Notes: generated by a model not told the origin, from the letters alone. A DNA stretch of 64,000 bases from Pseudomonas sp. MPC6 (GCF_006094435.1 NZ_CP034783.1:1329001-1393000); one strand, 5' to 3'. Counted from the stretch's first letter, positions 20,202-29,740 are shown. Program-made: numbers and translations.

Positions 20202-20232
20202 AAAAAAGGCCACTCTTTCGAGTAGCCTTTCT
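20202..20232 (-). terminator. Terminator of initiator tRNA copy 2
   Basis: The same hairpin as copy 1 (AAAAAAGGCCACTC with GAGTAGCCTTTCTT), showing that the terminator belongs to the duplicated unit. Confidence 0.85.
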
Positions 20233-20239
20233 TGGTGTT

Positions 20240-20316
<77 letters not shown>

Positions 20317-20329
20317 TCTGTGTGGCGGC

Positions 20330-20357
20330 ACTTTACAGGCGCACGGCGCAGAGTCAA
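20330..20357 (-). promoter_or_regulatory. Sigma-70 promoter of tRNA-fMet copy 2
   Basis: Minus strand TTGACT, 16 bases, TAAAGT, at the same distance from the tRNA as in copies 1 and 3. Both boxes are weaker than in the other two copies. Confidence 0.7.
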
Positions 20358-20498
20358 CCTTTAATCCTGAAACGGGTCGAATAAGCGCAAATCAGTCGCA
20401 AATCGTCGCAGGGAAGACCTAAGTTCAGGAATCAGAACGATTTATCTTCCTGGGCTGGCGATGGGTAAGCGCTGCACTCGTACAAAACAGGCGCGCAC

Positions 20499-20530
20499 AA
20501 AAAAGGCCACTCTTTCGAGTAGCCTTTCTT
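20499..20530 (-). terminator. Terminator of initiator tRNA copy 3
   Basis: The same AAAAAAGGCCACTC / GAGTAGCCTTTCTT hairpin as copies 1 and 2. Confidence 0.85.
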
Positions 20531-20536
20531 GATGTT

Positions 20537-20613
<77 letters not shown>

Positions 20614-20625
20614 TCTGTGTGTCGG

Positions 20626-20653
20626 ATTCTACAGAGGATGGCGCGGGTGTCAA
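20626..20653 (-). promoter_or_regulatory. Sigma-70 promoter of tRNA-fMet copy 3
   Basis: Minus strand TTGACA, 16 bases, TAGAAT. The flank beyond it is no longer similar to the other copies, so this marks the edge of the duplicated unit. From 20654 to 20830 I see nothing further that is recognisable. Confidence 0.78.
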
Positions 20654-20829
20654 GCCTAATCCTGAAAAAACCTGTTCCTGTTCAATCGCTTAGCTCTCCA
20701 AGGGGGTGGGTCTTAACGTCTGTGAGGCAGGTGTGGCAAGGCCTGCGGCTCTATTGGGTGAAATGGTTCGATTGAGTCATTAAATTCATCCGATACTTTT
20801 CCTACGTATGAAAAAGAACATTCCGAGTA

Positions 20830-20845
20830 CTGGTGCTATATACAG
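20830..20845 (+). promoter_or_regulatory. LexA (SOS) box upstream of dinB
   Basis: CTGGTGCTATATACAG fits CTG-N10-CAG with an AT-rich right half. It resembles the recA box (both CTGG...ATACAGGTGT) and lies 68 bases before the dinB start. Confidence 0.85.
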
Positions 20846-20913
20846 GTGTCGGTGAGATACTGCCTGTCCGACACGGCCTGACCGCATTTCCAGCCCATGA
20901 ATACCGCTTTTAT

Positions 20914-21975
20914 ATGACCCAGCGAAAAATCATTCACGTCGATTGTGACTGTTTCTACGCCGCCATCGAGATGCGTGACGACCCGCGCCTGGCCGGTAAA
21001 CCGCTGGCGGTGGGTGGGGCGGCCGATCGGCGGGGAGTGATCGCTACCTGCAATTATGAAGCGCGGGCGTACGGCGTGCGTTCGGCCATGTCGTCGGGGC
21101 ATGCCTTGAAGCTGTGCCCGGACCTGACCATCGTCAAGCCGCGCATGGACGCCTATAGAGAAGCGTCCAAGGAAATTCACTCGATCTTTCGCGATTACAC
21201 CGACTTGATCGAGCCGCTCTCCCTCGATGAGGCGTACCTCGATGTGTCGGACAGTGCGCATTTCGGTGGTAGCGCCACACGCATTGCCCAGGACATCCGG
21301 CGACGGGTGTCCAATCAGTTGCACATCACCGTCTCGGCCGGCGTCGCACCGAACAAGTTTCTTGCCAAGATCGCCAGCGACTGGAAGAAACCCAACGGCT
21401 TGTTCGTCATTACACCGGATCAGGTGGAGGACTTTGTCAGCGGTCTGCCGGTCAGTAAGTTGCACGGGGTGGGCAAGGTCACTGCCGACAAGCTGGGCCG
21501 GCTGGGTATCGTCGACTGCTCGCATTTGCGCGAATGGGACAAGTTGGCACTGGTGCGCGAATTCGGCAGCTTTGGTGAGCGGCTCTGGAGCCTGGCCCGT
21601 GGGATCGATGACCGTCTGGTGCACAACGACAGTCGTCGCCAGTCGATCAGCGTGGAAAACACCTACGACGTGGATTTGCCAGATCTGGTGAGCTGCCTGG
21701 ATAAATTACCCGAGCTGCTGGAGACCCTGGCCGGACGGATGGCGCGAATCGACAGCAGTTATCGGCCGGGCAAGCCGTTCGTCAAAGTGAAATTCCATGA
21801 CTTTACCCAGACCACGCTGGAGCAGGCCGGGGCAGGTCGGGATCTGGGAAGTTATCAGCTGTTGCTGACCCAGGCGTTCAATCGCGGCGGGAAGCCGGTG
21901 CGGTTGTTGGGGATTGGGGTCAGGCTGGAGGATTTGCGCGGTGGGTTTGAGCAGATGGAGTTGTTTGAGCGGTAG
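20914..21975 (+). CDS. dinB: DNA polymerase IV DinB
   Basis: 353 residues, Y-family translesion polymerase. Catalytic acidic residues are D10 (IIHVDCDCFYAA) and D105/E106 (SLDEAYLD). The steric-gate region (CFYAA), the SAGVAPNKFLAKIASD and LHGVGKVTADKL (helix-hairpin-helix) motifs and a little-finger domain follow. The C-terminal ELFER matches a beta-clamp-binding position. ATG at 20914 (MTQRKIIHVD) was chosen; the frame is open to 20833 but that part contains the SOS control region. Confidence 0.96.
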   Translation: MTQRKIIHVDCDCFYAAIEMRDDPRLAGKPLAVGGAADRRGVIATCNYEARAYGVRSAMSSGHALKLCPDLTIVKPRMDAYREASKEIHSIFRDYTDLIEPLSLDEAYLDVSDSAHFGGSATRIAQDIRRRVSNQLHITVSAGVAPNKFLAKIASDWKKPNGLFVITPDQVEDFVSGLPVSKLHGVGKVTADKLGRLGIVDCSHLREWDKLALVREFGSFGERLWSLARGIDDRLVHNDSRRQSISVENTYDVDLPDLVSCLDKLPELLETLAGRMARIDSSYRPGKPFVKVKFHDFTQTTLEQAGAGRDLGSYQLLLTQAFNRGGKPVRLLGIGVRLEDLRGGFEQMELFER

Positions 21976-22030
21976 TGGCAGAGTTTTGATGGGGGGATGA
22001 ATGTGAGGCCGCCTTCCTCGGAACGCCGCC

Positions 22031-22120
22031 CGGAGCAAGCCCGCTCCCACAAGGGATTTGCAGCAGACACATGATTTGTGACCGCCTCAAATCCCTTGTT
22101 GGAGCGGGCTTGCTCGCGAA
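22031..22120. repeat. REPIN (divergent arms)
   Basis: GGAGCAAGCCCGCTCCCAC at the left and TTGGAGCGGGCTTGCTCGCG at the right. Both arms repeat the phrase 'caaatccctt/aagggattt' next to them, which extends the inverted repeat inward. Confidence 0.8.
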
Positions 22121-22157
22121 GCTTTTTGCTTTTGCTTTTGCTTTTGCTTTTGCTTTT
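22121..22157. repeat. Hexanucleotide microsatellite (GCTTTT)n
   Basis: One 7-base variant (22121-22127) followed by five perfect GCTTTT units (22128-22157). It abuts the REPIN on one side and overlaps the stop codon of the lipoprotein gene on the other. Confidence 0.92.
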
Positions 22158-23109
22158 AATTCGGTCCCGGATCCGCCACCAATCGCCCGGCATCCCGGGT
22201 CAATGACTTGAGGAATTCGGTCTGCAGCTCCGGATCGTTGCGGGTCAGTTCGATCAGGCTTTGCTCCAGCTCCGTGGCTTCTTCTTCCAGACCCAGTTCC
22301 GACAGACGCTTGACCCGGTGTACCCACTGGCTCACTTCGTCGTCTTCGAGGTCGTCGTAAATCAGCCCGTGCGCTTCGAGCAGTTTGCCGCGCAAGCCAC
22401 TGCTGACCGCCAGGGACGAGTCGGAGTGCACGTCGTCCTGGGCGTCCGCGACCGTGATCAGCAGTCGGCTCAGATGGTTGATGTCATGTTCGGCGAACGG
22501 GCTGTCCAGCAGGTTCACGCGCAAAATGCCGTTTTTGTCGGTATTGAGCTGGAAGGTTTCCTTGCCGGCCTTGACCTCGACCGGGCGCTCGCTCCACGGC
22601 AGGCTCGAGTACTCGGTGCGCTTGTCCAGCTGGACTTCGTCGATGCCGGCCAGGTTCTGCTGCGCACGACCATTGGACTGCGCGTTCATGAACGGGTTGA
22701 GCCCGGCGAAACCGTAGCTGAACCAGTCCCGGGTCACACTGTCCGGAAGGTTGCCGAGGGCGAACACGTTGAGCACATTGGCGCCGACACCGCCCACCAC
22801 CGCCACCGCGCCCAGCGGAATCTCATAGATCTCCCGCCAGGGTTGGTAAGGCGTGTAGCGATCATAGTGGCGCGTGACTTCGAATTCGGTGACTTCGAAG
22901 GTCTTCTGCTCGTGGATTTTCACCCGCCGTTGCGGCAGCTCAAGCACCTTGGGCTCGCCGACATCGATCTGCAGGCTGTGATCGAGCAATTTGCGCTCGA
23001 CACGTTCCTCGTGCTCGCTGCGTTGCGACATGTGATTGGCACAGCCGCTGACCAGCAGGGTGCCGCACAAGGCGGCACCACCGAGGCCTAAGGTGTTTCG
23101 CTTGAACAT
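22156..23109 (-). CDS. Hypothetical outer-membrane lipoprotein
   Basis: 317 residues with a lipoprotein signal (LLVSGC, Cys23) and no Asp at +2, so outer-membrane sorting is expected. The mature part has a hydrophobic Gly/Val-rich stretch (PLGAVAVVGGVGANVLNVFALG, read as two short parts around residues 100-120) and a C-terminal acidic helical region (HRVKRLSELGLEEEATELEQSL). I recognise no named family. It lies downstream of proS with a 17-base gap, probably in the same transcript. Its TAA stop overlaps a microsatellite that could change the C-terminus by slippage. Confidence 0.75.
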   Translation of the reverse strand: MFKRNTLGLGGAALCGTLLVSGCANHMSQRSEHEERVERKLLDHSLQIDVGEPKVLELPQRRVKIHEQKTFEVTEFEVTRHYDRYTPYQPWREIYEIPLGAVAVVGGVGANVLNVFALGNLPDSVTRDWFSYGFAGLNPFMNAQSNGRAQQNLAGIDEVQLDKRTEYSSLPWSERPVEVKAGKETFQLNTDKNGILRVNLLDSPFAEHDINHLSRLLITVADAQDDVHSDSSLAVSSGLRGKLLEAHGLIYDDLEDDEVSQWVHRVKRLSELGLEEEATELEQSLIELTRNDPELQTEFLKSLTRDAGRLVADPGPN

Positions 23110-23126
23110 GACTTCTCTATCTGGTG

Positions 23127-24842
23127 TCAGCGGCGGATACGGGCCTGGAGGAAAGACAGCACGTCAGCGACCGGCAGCGCTTGCGCCTCGGGCTCGGTGC
23201 GGCTCTTGTATTCCAGATTGCCATCGGCGAGGCCGCGGTCACTGACCACGATCCGGTGCGGAATGCCGATCAGCTCCATGTCCGCGAACTTGATGCCCGG
23301 GCTGGTTTTCTTGTCGCGATCGTCCAGCAGCACTTCGAAGCCGGCGGCAGTCAGTTCTGCATACAGCTTGTCGGTGGCTTCGCGAACCTGTTCGGTTTCG
23401 TAGCGCAGCGGTACCAGGGCGACCTGGAAGGGGGCCAGGGTGTCGCTCCAGATAATGCCGTTTGCATCGTTGTTCTGTTCGATGGCCGCAGCCACCACGC
23501 GGGACACGCCAATGCCATAGCAGCCCATTTCCAGGGTCACCGGCTTGCCGTTCTCGCCCAGCACTTCGCACTTCATCGCTTTGCTGTATTTGTTGCCCAG
23601 CTGGAAAATGTGCCCGACTTCGATGCCGCGCTTGATTTCCAGGGTGCCCTTGCCATCCGCGCTTGGGTCACCGGCCACGACGTTACGCAGGTCGGCCACG
23701 GTCGGTACCGGCAGATCACGCTCCCAGTTCACGCCGAAGTAGTGCTTGTCGTCGATGTTGGCGCCGATGCCGAAGTCGCTCATCAGCTCGACGGAGCGGT
23801 CGATGATGATCGGCAGCGGCAGGTTCAGCGGGCCGAGGGAGCCGGCACCGGCGCCAATGGCGTCGCGCAGTTCGGCTTCGGACGCCATCACCAGCGGGCT
23901 GGCAACGCCTGGCTGGTTGGCGGCCTTGATTTCGTTCAGCTCGTGGTCGCCGCGGATGATCAGGGCAATCAGCTTGCCTGGCTCTTCGGCGTGAACCACC
24001 AGGGTCTTGATAGTCTTCTCGATTGGCAGGTTGAAGCCTTCGACCAGTTGCGCGATGGTCTTGGCGTTCGGCGTGTCGACCAGGCGCAGCTCTTGCGTTG
24101 CGGCTGCACGGGACGTTTCCCGGGGCACGGCTTCGGCTTTCTCGATGTTGGCCGCGTAGTCGGAACCGTTGCTGAAGACGATATCGTCTTCGCCGGATTC
24201 GGCCAGCACGTGGAACTCGTGGGAGCCTGCGCCGCCGATGGAACCGTTGTCGGCTTCAACCGCACGGAACTTCAGGCCCAGACGGGTGAACACGTTGCAG
24301 TACGCCTGGTACATGCGGTCGTAAGTGACCTGCAGCGAAGGCTGGTCGGCATGGAAGGAATAGGCGTCCTTCATGATGAATTCGCGGCCGCGCATCAAAC
24401 CGAAGCGTGGGCGGATTTCGTCACGGAATTTGGTCTGGATCTGATACAGGTTGATCGGCAGCTGCTTGTAGCTGCTCAACTCGTTGCGCATCAGGTCGGT
24501 GATGACTTCTTCGTGGGTCGGGCCGGCGCAGAAGTCGCGGCCGTGGCGATCCTTGAAGCGCAGCAATTCCGGGCCGTATTCTTCCCAGCGACCGGATTCC
24601 TGCCACAGCTCGGCCGGTTGCGTGCTCGGCATCAACACTTCAAGAGAGCCCGCGGCGTTCATTTCTTCGCGAACGATGGCTTCGACCTTGCGCATCACTC
24701 GCAAGCCCATCGGCAGCCAGGTGTACAGGCCCGAGGCGAGTTTGCGGATCATGCCGGCGCGCAGCATCAGCTGATGGCTGATCACGACCGCATCGGAAGG
24801 CGTTTCTTTCTGTGTGGCGAGCAAAAATTGACTGGTGCGCAT
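23127..24842 (-). CDS. proS: Prolyl-tRNA synthetase
   Basis: 571 residues, the bacterial type with an editing (INS) domain inserted between class II motifs 2 and 3. [13 protein letters not shown] at the start, [15 protein letters not shown] (motif 1), [22 protein letters not shown] and motif 2 [20 protein letters not shown] are clear (read in parts); motif 3 is ME(M)[13 protein letters not shown]. The anticodon-binding domain forms the last ~100 residues. It charges tRNA-Pro and clears mischarged Ala-tRNA-Pro. Confidence 0.97.
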   Translation of the reverse strand: MRTSQFLLATQKETPSDAVVISHQLMLRAGMIRKLASGLYTWLPMGLRVMRKVEAIVREEMNAAGSLEVLMPSTQPAELWQESGRWEEYGPELLRFKDRHGRDFCAGPTHEEVITDLMRNELSSYKQLPINLYQIQTKFRDEIRPRFGLMRGREFIMKDAYSFHADQPSLQVTYDRMYQAYCNVFTRLGLKFRAVEADNGSIGGAGSHEFHVLAESGEDDIVFSNGSDYAANIEKAEAVPRETSRAAATQELRLVDTPNAKTIAQLVEGFNLPIEKTIKTLVVHAEEPGKLIALIIRGDHELNEIKAANQPGVASPLVMASEAELRDAIGAGAGSLGPLNLPLPIIIDRSVELMSDFGIGANIDDKHYFGVNWERDLPVPTVADLRNVVAGDPSADGKGTLEIKRGIEVGHIFQLGNKYSKAMKCEVLGENGKPVTLEMGCYGIGVSRVVAAAIEQNNDANGIIWSDTLAPFQVALVPLRYETEQVREATDKLYAELTAAGFEVLLDDRDKKTSPGIKFADMELIGIPHRIVVSDRGLADGNLEYKSRTEPEAQALPVADVLSFLQARIRR

Positions 24843-24933
24843 GGTTGGCCGTTGTCGGTTGCTGATGACTAGAAATGACGGAGCATTGTACGGGCGAGAT
24901 CTTCTGGCGTACAGGCGTGCGGTCGGCGGGGTG

Positions 24934-24963
24934 GCAAAGGGCGGGAATCGACCCGCCCTTTGC
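24934..24963 (-). terminator. Hairpin after ampG (possible terminator)
   Basis: A perfect 12-bp stem (GCAAAGGGCGGG with CCCGCCCTTTGC) around a 6-base loop, 22 bases past the ampG stop. There is no T run, so intrinsic termination may be weak. Confidence 0.55.
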
Positions 24964-24984
24964 GAAACTTCCTACGTAAAGCGC

Positions 24985-26544
24985 CTAGGATTCTTCCGCG
25001 ACCTGGGTCGGCACCGGCTCCGGTGTCGGGGTCGGACCGGCGCGGCGGTTCTCCTGGTACCAGTGCACGGCGATCAACACCAGCGTCGGAACACCCAGGA
25101 GCGCGGTAATCAGGAAGAAGTCGTGGTAGCCGTATTTCTCCACCATCACCCCTGAGTAGCCGCCGATCAGGCGTGGCAGCAACAGCATGATCGAGCTGAG
25201 CAGCGCGTACTGGGTGGCGGAGAACTTGAGGTTGGTGAGGCTCGACAGGTAGGCGACGAAGGCCGAAGTCGCCAGGCCCGAGCTGAAGTTGTCCAGGGAG
25301 ATGGTGCCGATCAGCATGTTCAGGTTGGCGCCCATGTCGGCGAGCATCAGGAACAGCAGGTTGGTACTGGCCGACGTGATCCCGCCGATGAACAGGATCG
25401 GCAAGATGCCGAAGCGCACGATCAGCAAGCCGCCCATGCCGGCGCCGACCAGGGTCATGATCAGGCCGAAGATTTTGCTGACGCTGGCAATCTGATCCTT
25501 GGTGAAACCCTGGTCGATGTAGAACACGTTGGCCATCACGCCCATGACCGTATCGGACATCCGGTAGGTGGCGATCAGTCCGAGCAGCAGCAGCGCCTGC
25601 CAGCGGTACCGCAGAATGAAGTCGTTGACCGGCGTCAGCACCGGCGCCAGGCCGCGGCGGCCCACGGACGACAGGCACAGGACGGTCAAGGTGGTGTAGA
25701 GGATGGCCCGCAGGAATGCGCGGTCTTCGAGCAGCAGGTCGAGCAGGCTTTCGTCCTGGAACAGCACGCTGGCGAAGTCGGTGTTATAGAGCTGGGTGAA
25801 CAAGGCCGGGACGGAGACCAGCAGCACGATCAGCACGAAGACCGACGCCAGTTGATGCACAAAGCTGTAGCGGCCGGCCTGCAGTTGCGTGCGCAGCGGC
25901 ACCGGCGGTTCGCGCATGAAAAAGGACGTCAGCAGCGCTGGGATCATCAGTGCGCCGAACAGGATGTAGGTGCCGGCCCAGGCCGAATGCTGGTAATTGA
26001 AGCCGGTGGAGCCGAAGCCTTCGGCGAAGAACAGCGCGCCAGCGGTGGCCAGCAACGCGGCGATCCGGTAACCGGACATGTAACTGGCGGCCAGCGCTGC
26101 CTGGCGGCTGTCTTCGGCGATTTCCAGGCGATAAGCGTCTACGGCGATGTCTTGCGTCGCGGAGGCGAAGGCGACGACCACGGCGATAGCGATGAGCCAG
26201 GACAGATGTTTTTGCGGGTCGCAGAAACCCATCCCGATCAGGCCGAGGATCACCAGTGCCTGGGAGAGCACCAGCCAGGAGCGACGGCGACCGAGCTTGC
26301 CGAGCAGTGGCAGGCGCCATTGATCGAGCAACGGCGACCAGACCCATTTAAAGGCGTAGGCCAGACCGATCAGGCTTGCATAGCCGATGGTTTCGCGAGC
26401 CACGCCGGCTTCACGCAGCCAGACTGAAAGTGTCGAAAACACCAGCATGTAGGGTAAGCCGGCGGCGAAACCAAGCAACAACAGCACAAGCGTTGAAGGG
26501 CTGGCATAGGCGGCGAGCGCGGCGCGCCAGGTTTTACGGGGCAT
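24985..26544 (-). CDS. ampG: AmpG-family muropeptide permease
   Basis: 519 residues, a major-facilitator protein with about fourteen membrane segments. It carries AmpG motifs: GFAAGLPYMLVFSTLSVWLREAG split over the first helix, GLAYAFKWVWSPLLDQ and SATQDIAVDAYRLE. AmpG imports GlcNAc-anhydromuropeptides for cell-wall recycling and is needed for ampC induction. Pseudomonads can have two family members (AmpG and AmpP), and I cannot tell from sequence alone which one this is. The C-terminus is Pro/Thr-rich. It lies upstream of proS on the same strand. Confidence 0.82.
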   Translation of the reverse strand: MPRKTWRAALAAYASPSTLVLLLLGFAAGLPYMLVFSTLSVWLREAGVARETIGYASLIGLAYAFKWVWSPLLDQWRLPLLGKLGRRRSWLVLSQALVILGLIGMGFCDPQKHLSWLIAIAVVVAFASATQDIAVDAYRLEIAEDSRQAALAASYMSGYRIAALLATAGALFFAEGFGSTGFNYQHSAWAGTYILFGALMIPALLTSFFMREPPVPLRTQLQAGRYSFVHQLASVFVLIVLLVSVPALFTQLYNTDFASVLFQDESLLDLLLEDRAFLRAILYTTLTVLCLSSVGRRGLAPVLTPVNDFILRYRWQALLLLGLIATYRMSDTVMGVMANVFYIDQGFTKDQIASVSKIFGLIMTLVGAGMGGLLIVRFGILPILFIGGITSASTNLLFLMLADMGANLNMLIGTISLDNFSSGLATSAFVAYLSSLTNLKFSATQYALLSSIMLLLPRLIGGYSGVMVEKYGYHDFFLITALLGVPTLVLIAVHWYQENRRAGPTPTPEPVPTQVAEES

Positions 26545-26588
26545 GGGCTGGAGTCTGCCTCAAGAATTACGGAAACAAAGCGCGCACT

Positions 26589-26943
26589 CTAACCGCTGTG
26601 CTCTACCGGGCGCCAGCCATGGCGCTGAATATCAACACGATTGTTCTGGACACTGATGCCTTCCATGCGCAAACGCGCTCGCTGTTCATCCCCTGAAACA
26701 CTGCCCGCCGGCAGGCTGATGCGCCCGCCGGCACCGAGCACGCGGTGCCAGGGTAATTTGCTGTCAGGGGGCAGTTGGCTCAGTGTCCGACCGACCCAGC
26801 GGGCGGCGCGACCCAGCCCGGCCAGTTCGGCGAGTTGACCGTAACTCACCACCTTGCCCGCGGGCACTTGCGCCAAGGTCAGGTAGAGAGCCGTGCGTCG
26901 GATTTGCGCCGGGCTTTGATGTTCAGCGGTTGAGTCGGTCACG
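26589..26943 (-). CDS. Alkyltransferase-like protein (ATL), catalytically silent MGMT relative
   Basis: 117 residues, the DNA-binding domain of O6-methylguanine-DNA methyltransferase alone. The active-site motif PCHR is replaced by PWHR (W65), the mark of ATL proteins, which bind O6-alkylguanine without repairing it and hand it to nucleotide excision repair. VPAGKVVSYGQLAELAG and the recognition helix ARWVGRTLSQ are conserved. GTG at 26943 is preferred because AGGA lies 9 bases upstream; an ATG at 26969 would add nine residues but has no ribosome-binding site. Confidence 0.88.
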
Positions 26944-27105
26944 TCCGCAATTCCTGGGGGGATTCGCATTACCGTCTGTAGAGTAATGCCTGGGTCTGCA
27001 ATTGAGAAATGAACTCAATAGAAATAGTCGGGTCAGTGCTTGCTGGGGTCTTATTCCTATGGATAATGCCGACTTTTTTTCGCAATCTTGAGCCTGTCTT
27101 TGCTT

Positions 27106-28113
27106 ATGGTGTCCAGAACCCTGCTGTGCCTCGCTGTCTTCACGGCTTCCACGCCCCTGCTTGCCGACACCGTCTGGTTGAAGAACGGTGACAAACTGAG
27201 CGGCAAGATCACCTTGTTCGACGGTGGCAAGCTGCTGATCCAGACCGAGTATGCCGGTGCGGTCCCGATCGACTGGAAGCAAGTCAAAACTTTGGAAAGC
27301 GATCAGCAATTGCTGGTCAAACAGGATGCCTACACCGGCGAAAAGGCCAAGGCGCTGCATGCGGCGGAAGACGGCAAGGTGACCCTTGCCAACGGCGACG
27401 GTCCCAAGACCGTGGAGCTGGCCAGCATTCAGCAGATGCTCAAGCCCAAGCCGGTGGTCGAAGATCTGGTGTGGAAGGGCAATATCGATGTGGCGCTGGA
27501 CTATCAGCGCGCAGAAAACGATACCGATGACTACGACGTCGACTTCAAGACCAGTGCCCGTCATGGCAGATGGCGTCACACCGCAGAAGGCGAGTACAAC
27601 CGCGAATTCCAGGATGACGTGGTCACCACGGACAACTGGCGCGGCGAGTACTCCCTCGACCGCTTCCTGACCGACAAATGGTTCTGGCAGGGCCGCCTGG
27701 TGTACAAGCGTGACAAGGTCGAAGACCTTGCCCGTCAGCGCACTGTCGGTACCGGTCCCGGTTATCAGTTCTGGGATGACGAGCTGGGTGCATTCTCCCT
27801 GGGCTCGCTGCTCAACCGCACAGATTACGAATACAGTGACGGCGGCAAGGACAACTTCTACTCGGTCGCCATGAAGTGGGACTACAACCGCTATCTGGTC
27901 GCAAAGAAGGTGGAGTTCTTCACCAATGGCGAGGTGGGCAAGCCGCTGGGCAGCGTGGCGGATTATGCGCTGGATGCCGAGGTCGGGTTGCGCTACAAGG
28001 TGACCGATTGGGCGTCACTGAACCTGAAGGCCGAGAGGGACATCATCAAGGGTAGCGATGAGGCTGACCTGAGCAAGACGCGTTATACGGCTGGGTTTGG
28101 CGTTACCTGGTAA
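27106..28113 (+). CDS. DUF481 outer-membrane protein
   Basis: 335 residues with a signal peptide (MVSRTLLCLAVF..., cleaved near residue 20). The N-terminal segment (DTVWLKNGDKLSGKIT) is a small beta domain; from about residue 120 it is the DUF481/YdiY beta-barrel domain with alternating aromatic strands (HGRWRHTAEGEYNREF, WFWQGRLVYKRDKVEDL) and a terminal aromatic (GFGVTW), the usual BamA recognition end. The function is unknown; an outer-membrane barrel is inferred. ATG at 27106 gives a proper signal peptide. Confidence 0.85.
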   Translation: MVSRTLLCLAVFTASTPLLADTVWLKNGDKLSGKITLFDGGKLLIQTEYAGAVPIDWKQVKTLESDQQLLVKQDAYTGEKAKALHAAEDGKVTLANGDGPKTVELASIQQMLKPKPVVEDLVWKGNIDVALDYQRAENDTDDYDVDFKTSARHGRWRHTAEGEYNREFQDDVVTTDNWRGEYSLDRFLTDKWFWQGRLVYKRDKVEDLARQRTVGTGPGYQFWDDELGAFSLGSLLNRTDYEYSDGGKDNFYSVAMKWDYNRYLVAKKVEFFTNGEVGKPLGSVADYALDAEVGLRYKVTDWASLNLKAERDIIKGSDEADLSKTRYTAGFGVTW

Positions 28114-28126
28114 CCGCTGAAGGTCA

Positions 28127-28204
28127 AAAGATCGCAGCCTGCGGCAGCTCCTACGTTGGATTGATGGATATCCTGTAGGAGCTGCCGCAGCTGCGATCTT
28201 TTTT
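28127..28204. repeat. REP pair of the 'AAGATCGCAGCCT' type
   Basis: AAAAGATCGCAGCCTGCGGC ...GCTCCTAC and its inverse TGTAGGAGCTGCCGCAGCTG...CGATCTTTTTT. This is a second REP class in the window. On the + strand its T run may also terminate the DUF481 transcript. Confidence 0.85.
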
Positions 28205-28228
28205 GGTGCCGGCAAAAACATACGGGCA

Positions 28229-28262
28229 CAAAAAAGCCCCGCTTTTGAGGGCGGGGCCTTTT
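28229..28262 (-). terminator. Terminator of the cold-shock gene
   Basis: On the minus strand GGCCCCGC and GCGGGGCT pair around CCTCAAAA, followed by TTTTTT; an A run lies upstream, so it works in both directions. Confidence 0.88.
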
Positions 28263-28279
28263 ACTAAAGCAAGTACAAG

Positions 28280-28489
28280 TTAGATAACTTGAACTTCTTC
28301 AGCTTGCATGCCTTTCTGACCGCGGGTAGCGATGAAAGAAACCTGTTGGCCTTCTTTCAGGCTTTTGAAGCCGTCGGATTGGATAGCTTTGAAGTGAACG
28401 AACAGGTCGTCACCGGATTGTGGAGTGATGAAGCCGAAGCCTTTTTCATCGTTGAACCACTTAACGGTACCGGTTTGGCGATTAGACAT
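28280..28489 (-). CDS. Cold-shock protein, CspA family
   Basis: 69 residues, a single cold-shock (OB-fold) domain with both RNA-binding motifs: KGFGFITP (RNP1) and DLFVHFKAI (RNP2). It is a single-stranded RNA/DNA chaperone; closely similar to the CapB-type proteins of pseudomonads. TCCTTG complement (AAGGAG) is placed 8 bases before the ATG. A long untranslated leader is likely. Confidence 0.95.
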   Translation of the reverse strand: MSNRQTGTVKWFNDEKGFGFITPQSGDDLFVHFKAIQSDGFKSLKEGQQVSFIATRGQKGMQAEEVQVI

Positions 28490-28843
28490 GGTGTAACTCC
28501 TTGGACAAAGATAACTGCGACGCAGGAAGAACCCTGGCCGAGACTGAGTGCAAAGAGCAGGAAAAATTCTTGTAGATGGTTGGATCGAAATTCAACATAT
28601 CGTGTAGAGATTCTCAGTGACACAAGCAGCACAGTGGCGCCACCTTAACCCTTTTTCCGGAACGTGCCAATGTTTCTTGCGAAGGTTTCTTTGTTTTCGT
28701 GACTGACGGTGCATTGTTCTGTGCCGAAGGTCCGCAAATTAAGGGGTTGGCGCCGAGAATCGTACCTCGGACTTTGAACCCGGCGGCGCGCCCGGTAAGA
28801 TGCCGGACAGAATTTTTCCACCTCGCTATTCAGGACACCCGCC
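28490..28843. other. 354-base intergenic region between csp and dcd
   Basis: The left half probably encodes the long 5' leader of the cold-shock mRNA (AT-richer than its surroundings, with repeated AGGA/GAAA motifs), a common site of post-transcriptional control in this family. The right half should hold the dcd promoter. I could not locate either promoter or any further gene with confidence. Confidence 0.35.
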
Positions 28844-29410
28844 ATGAGCATCAAATCGGACAAGTGGATTCGCCGCATGGCGCAAGAGCACGGCATGATC
28901 GAACCGTTCGTCGAGCGCCAGGTGCGTGGCGAAGGCGCCGAGCGAGTGATTTCCTACGGTGTGTCGAGCTACGGCTACGACGTGCGTTGCGCCGATGAAT
29001 TCAAGGTGTTCACCAACATCAATTCGGCGACCGTCGATCCGAAGAACTTCGACGAGAAGAGCTTCGTCGACGTCAAGAGCGACGTGTGCATCATCCCGCC
29101 GAACTCCTTCGCCTTGGCGCGCACCGTGGAATTCTTCCGCATTCCCCGCAACGTGCTGACCATCTGCCTGGGTAAAAGCACCTACGCCCGTTGCGGCATT
29201 ATCGTCAACGTGACGCCGCTCGAGCCGGAGTGGGAAGGCCATGTGACCCTGGAATTCTCCAACACCACCACGCTGCCGGCAAAAATCTACGCCAATGAAG
29301 GCGTGGCGCAGATGCTGTTTTTCGAATCCGACGAAGAGTGCGAAGTCTCCTACAAGGACCGTGGCGGCAAGTATCAGGGGCAGCGCGGCGTCACTTTGCC
29401 ACGCACCTGA
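28844..29410 (+). CDS. dcd: dCTP deaminase
   Basis: 188 residues, the full family length. It deaminates dCTP to dUTP for dTTP synthesis. Family motifs: [70 protein letters not shown] (read in parts; the Glu of the last is the catalytic base), and the C-terminal [11 protein letters not shown] that closes over the active site. ATG at 28844 is the start. Confidence 0.97.
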   Translation: MSIKSDKWIRRMAQEHGMIEPFVERQVRGEGAERVISYGVSSYGYDVRCADEFKVFTNINSATVDPKNFDEKSFVDVKSDVCIIPPNSFALARTVEFFRIPRNVLTICLGKSTYARCGIIVNVTPLEPEWEGHVTLEFSNTTTLPAKIYANEGVAQMLFFESDEECEVSYKDRGGKYQGQRGVTLPRT

Positions 29411-29517
29411 TCCATTTCATCGGGCGGCTGGCGGGAATTCTTGGGCGGGTAGACACTCTATTGGGTGTACTGCCCGGTTCGCGCACAGCGGACGAGGCCA
29501 TTGCTCAGGAGTGTCCC

Positions 29518-29724
29518 ATGAAGATCGATCCGCGAATAAGTGCCGAACTGGCAAGGCTTGAACCCAATCAGGTTGGCGTCTTGGCCTGGTCCTTGTTGGC
29601 GCACCCGCCAATCATGGCGGGGGGCATCCCCGGTCAGCCCGATCCCGATACCCCCAACGAACAACCGACGGAACCGGGAGAGCCCACCCTGCCGGATGAG
29701 CCGCCACCCGCGCCAGTTGCCTGA
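29518..29724 (+). CDS. Small Pro/Glu-rich hypothetical protein
   Basis: 68 residues. The first 40 look ordered (MKIDPRISAELARLEPNQVG), the rest is a Pro/Glu/Asp-rich tail (PDPDTPNEQPTEPGEPTLP). ATG at 29518 is preceded by CAGGAG at a good distance, which supports translation. No family is recognised. It follows dcd by 107 bases and ends 16 bases before a REPIN. Confidence 0.55.
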   Translation: MKIDPRISAELARLEPNQVGVLAWSLLAHPPIMAGGIPGQPDPDTPNEQPTEPGEPTLPDEPPPAPVA

Positions 29725-29740
29725 TTACACCCCGCCCCCC

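Noticed and set aside
23124..24872. 582-residue open frame opposite proS
   Set aside because: It mirrors proS completely; the minus-strand product has all class II synthetase motifs.
27009..27191. 60-residue open frame before the DUF481 gene
   Set aside because: It overlaps the DUF481 signal peptide, has no convincing ribosome site and no recognisable features.
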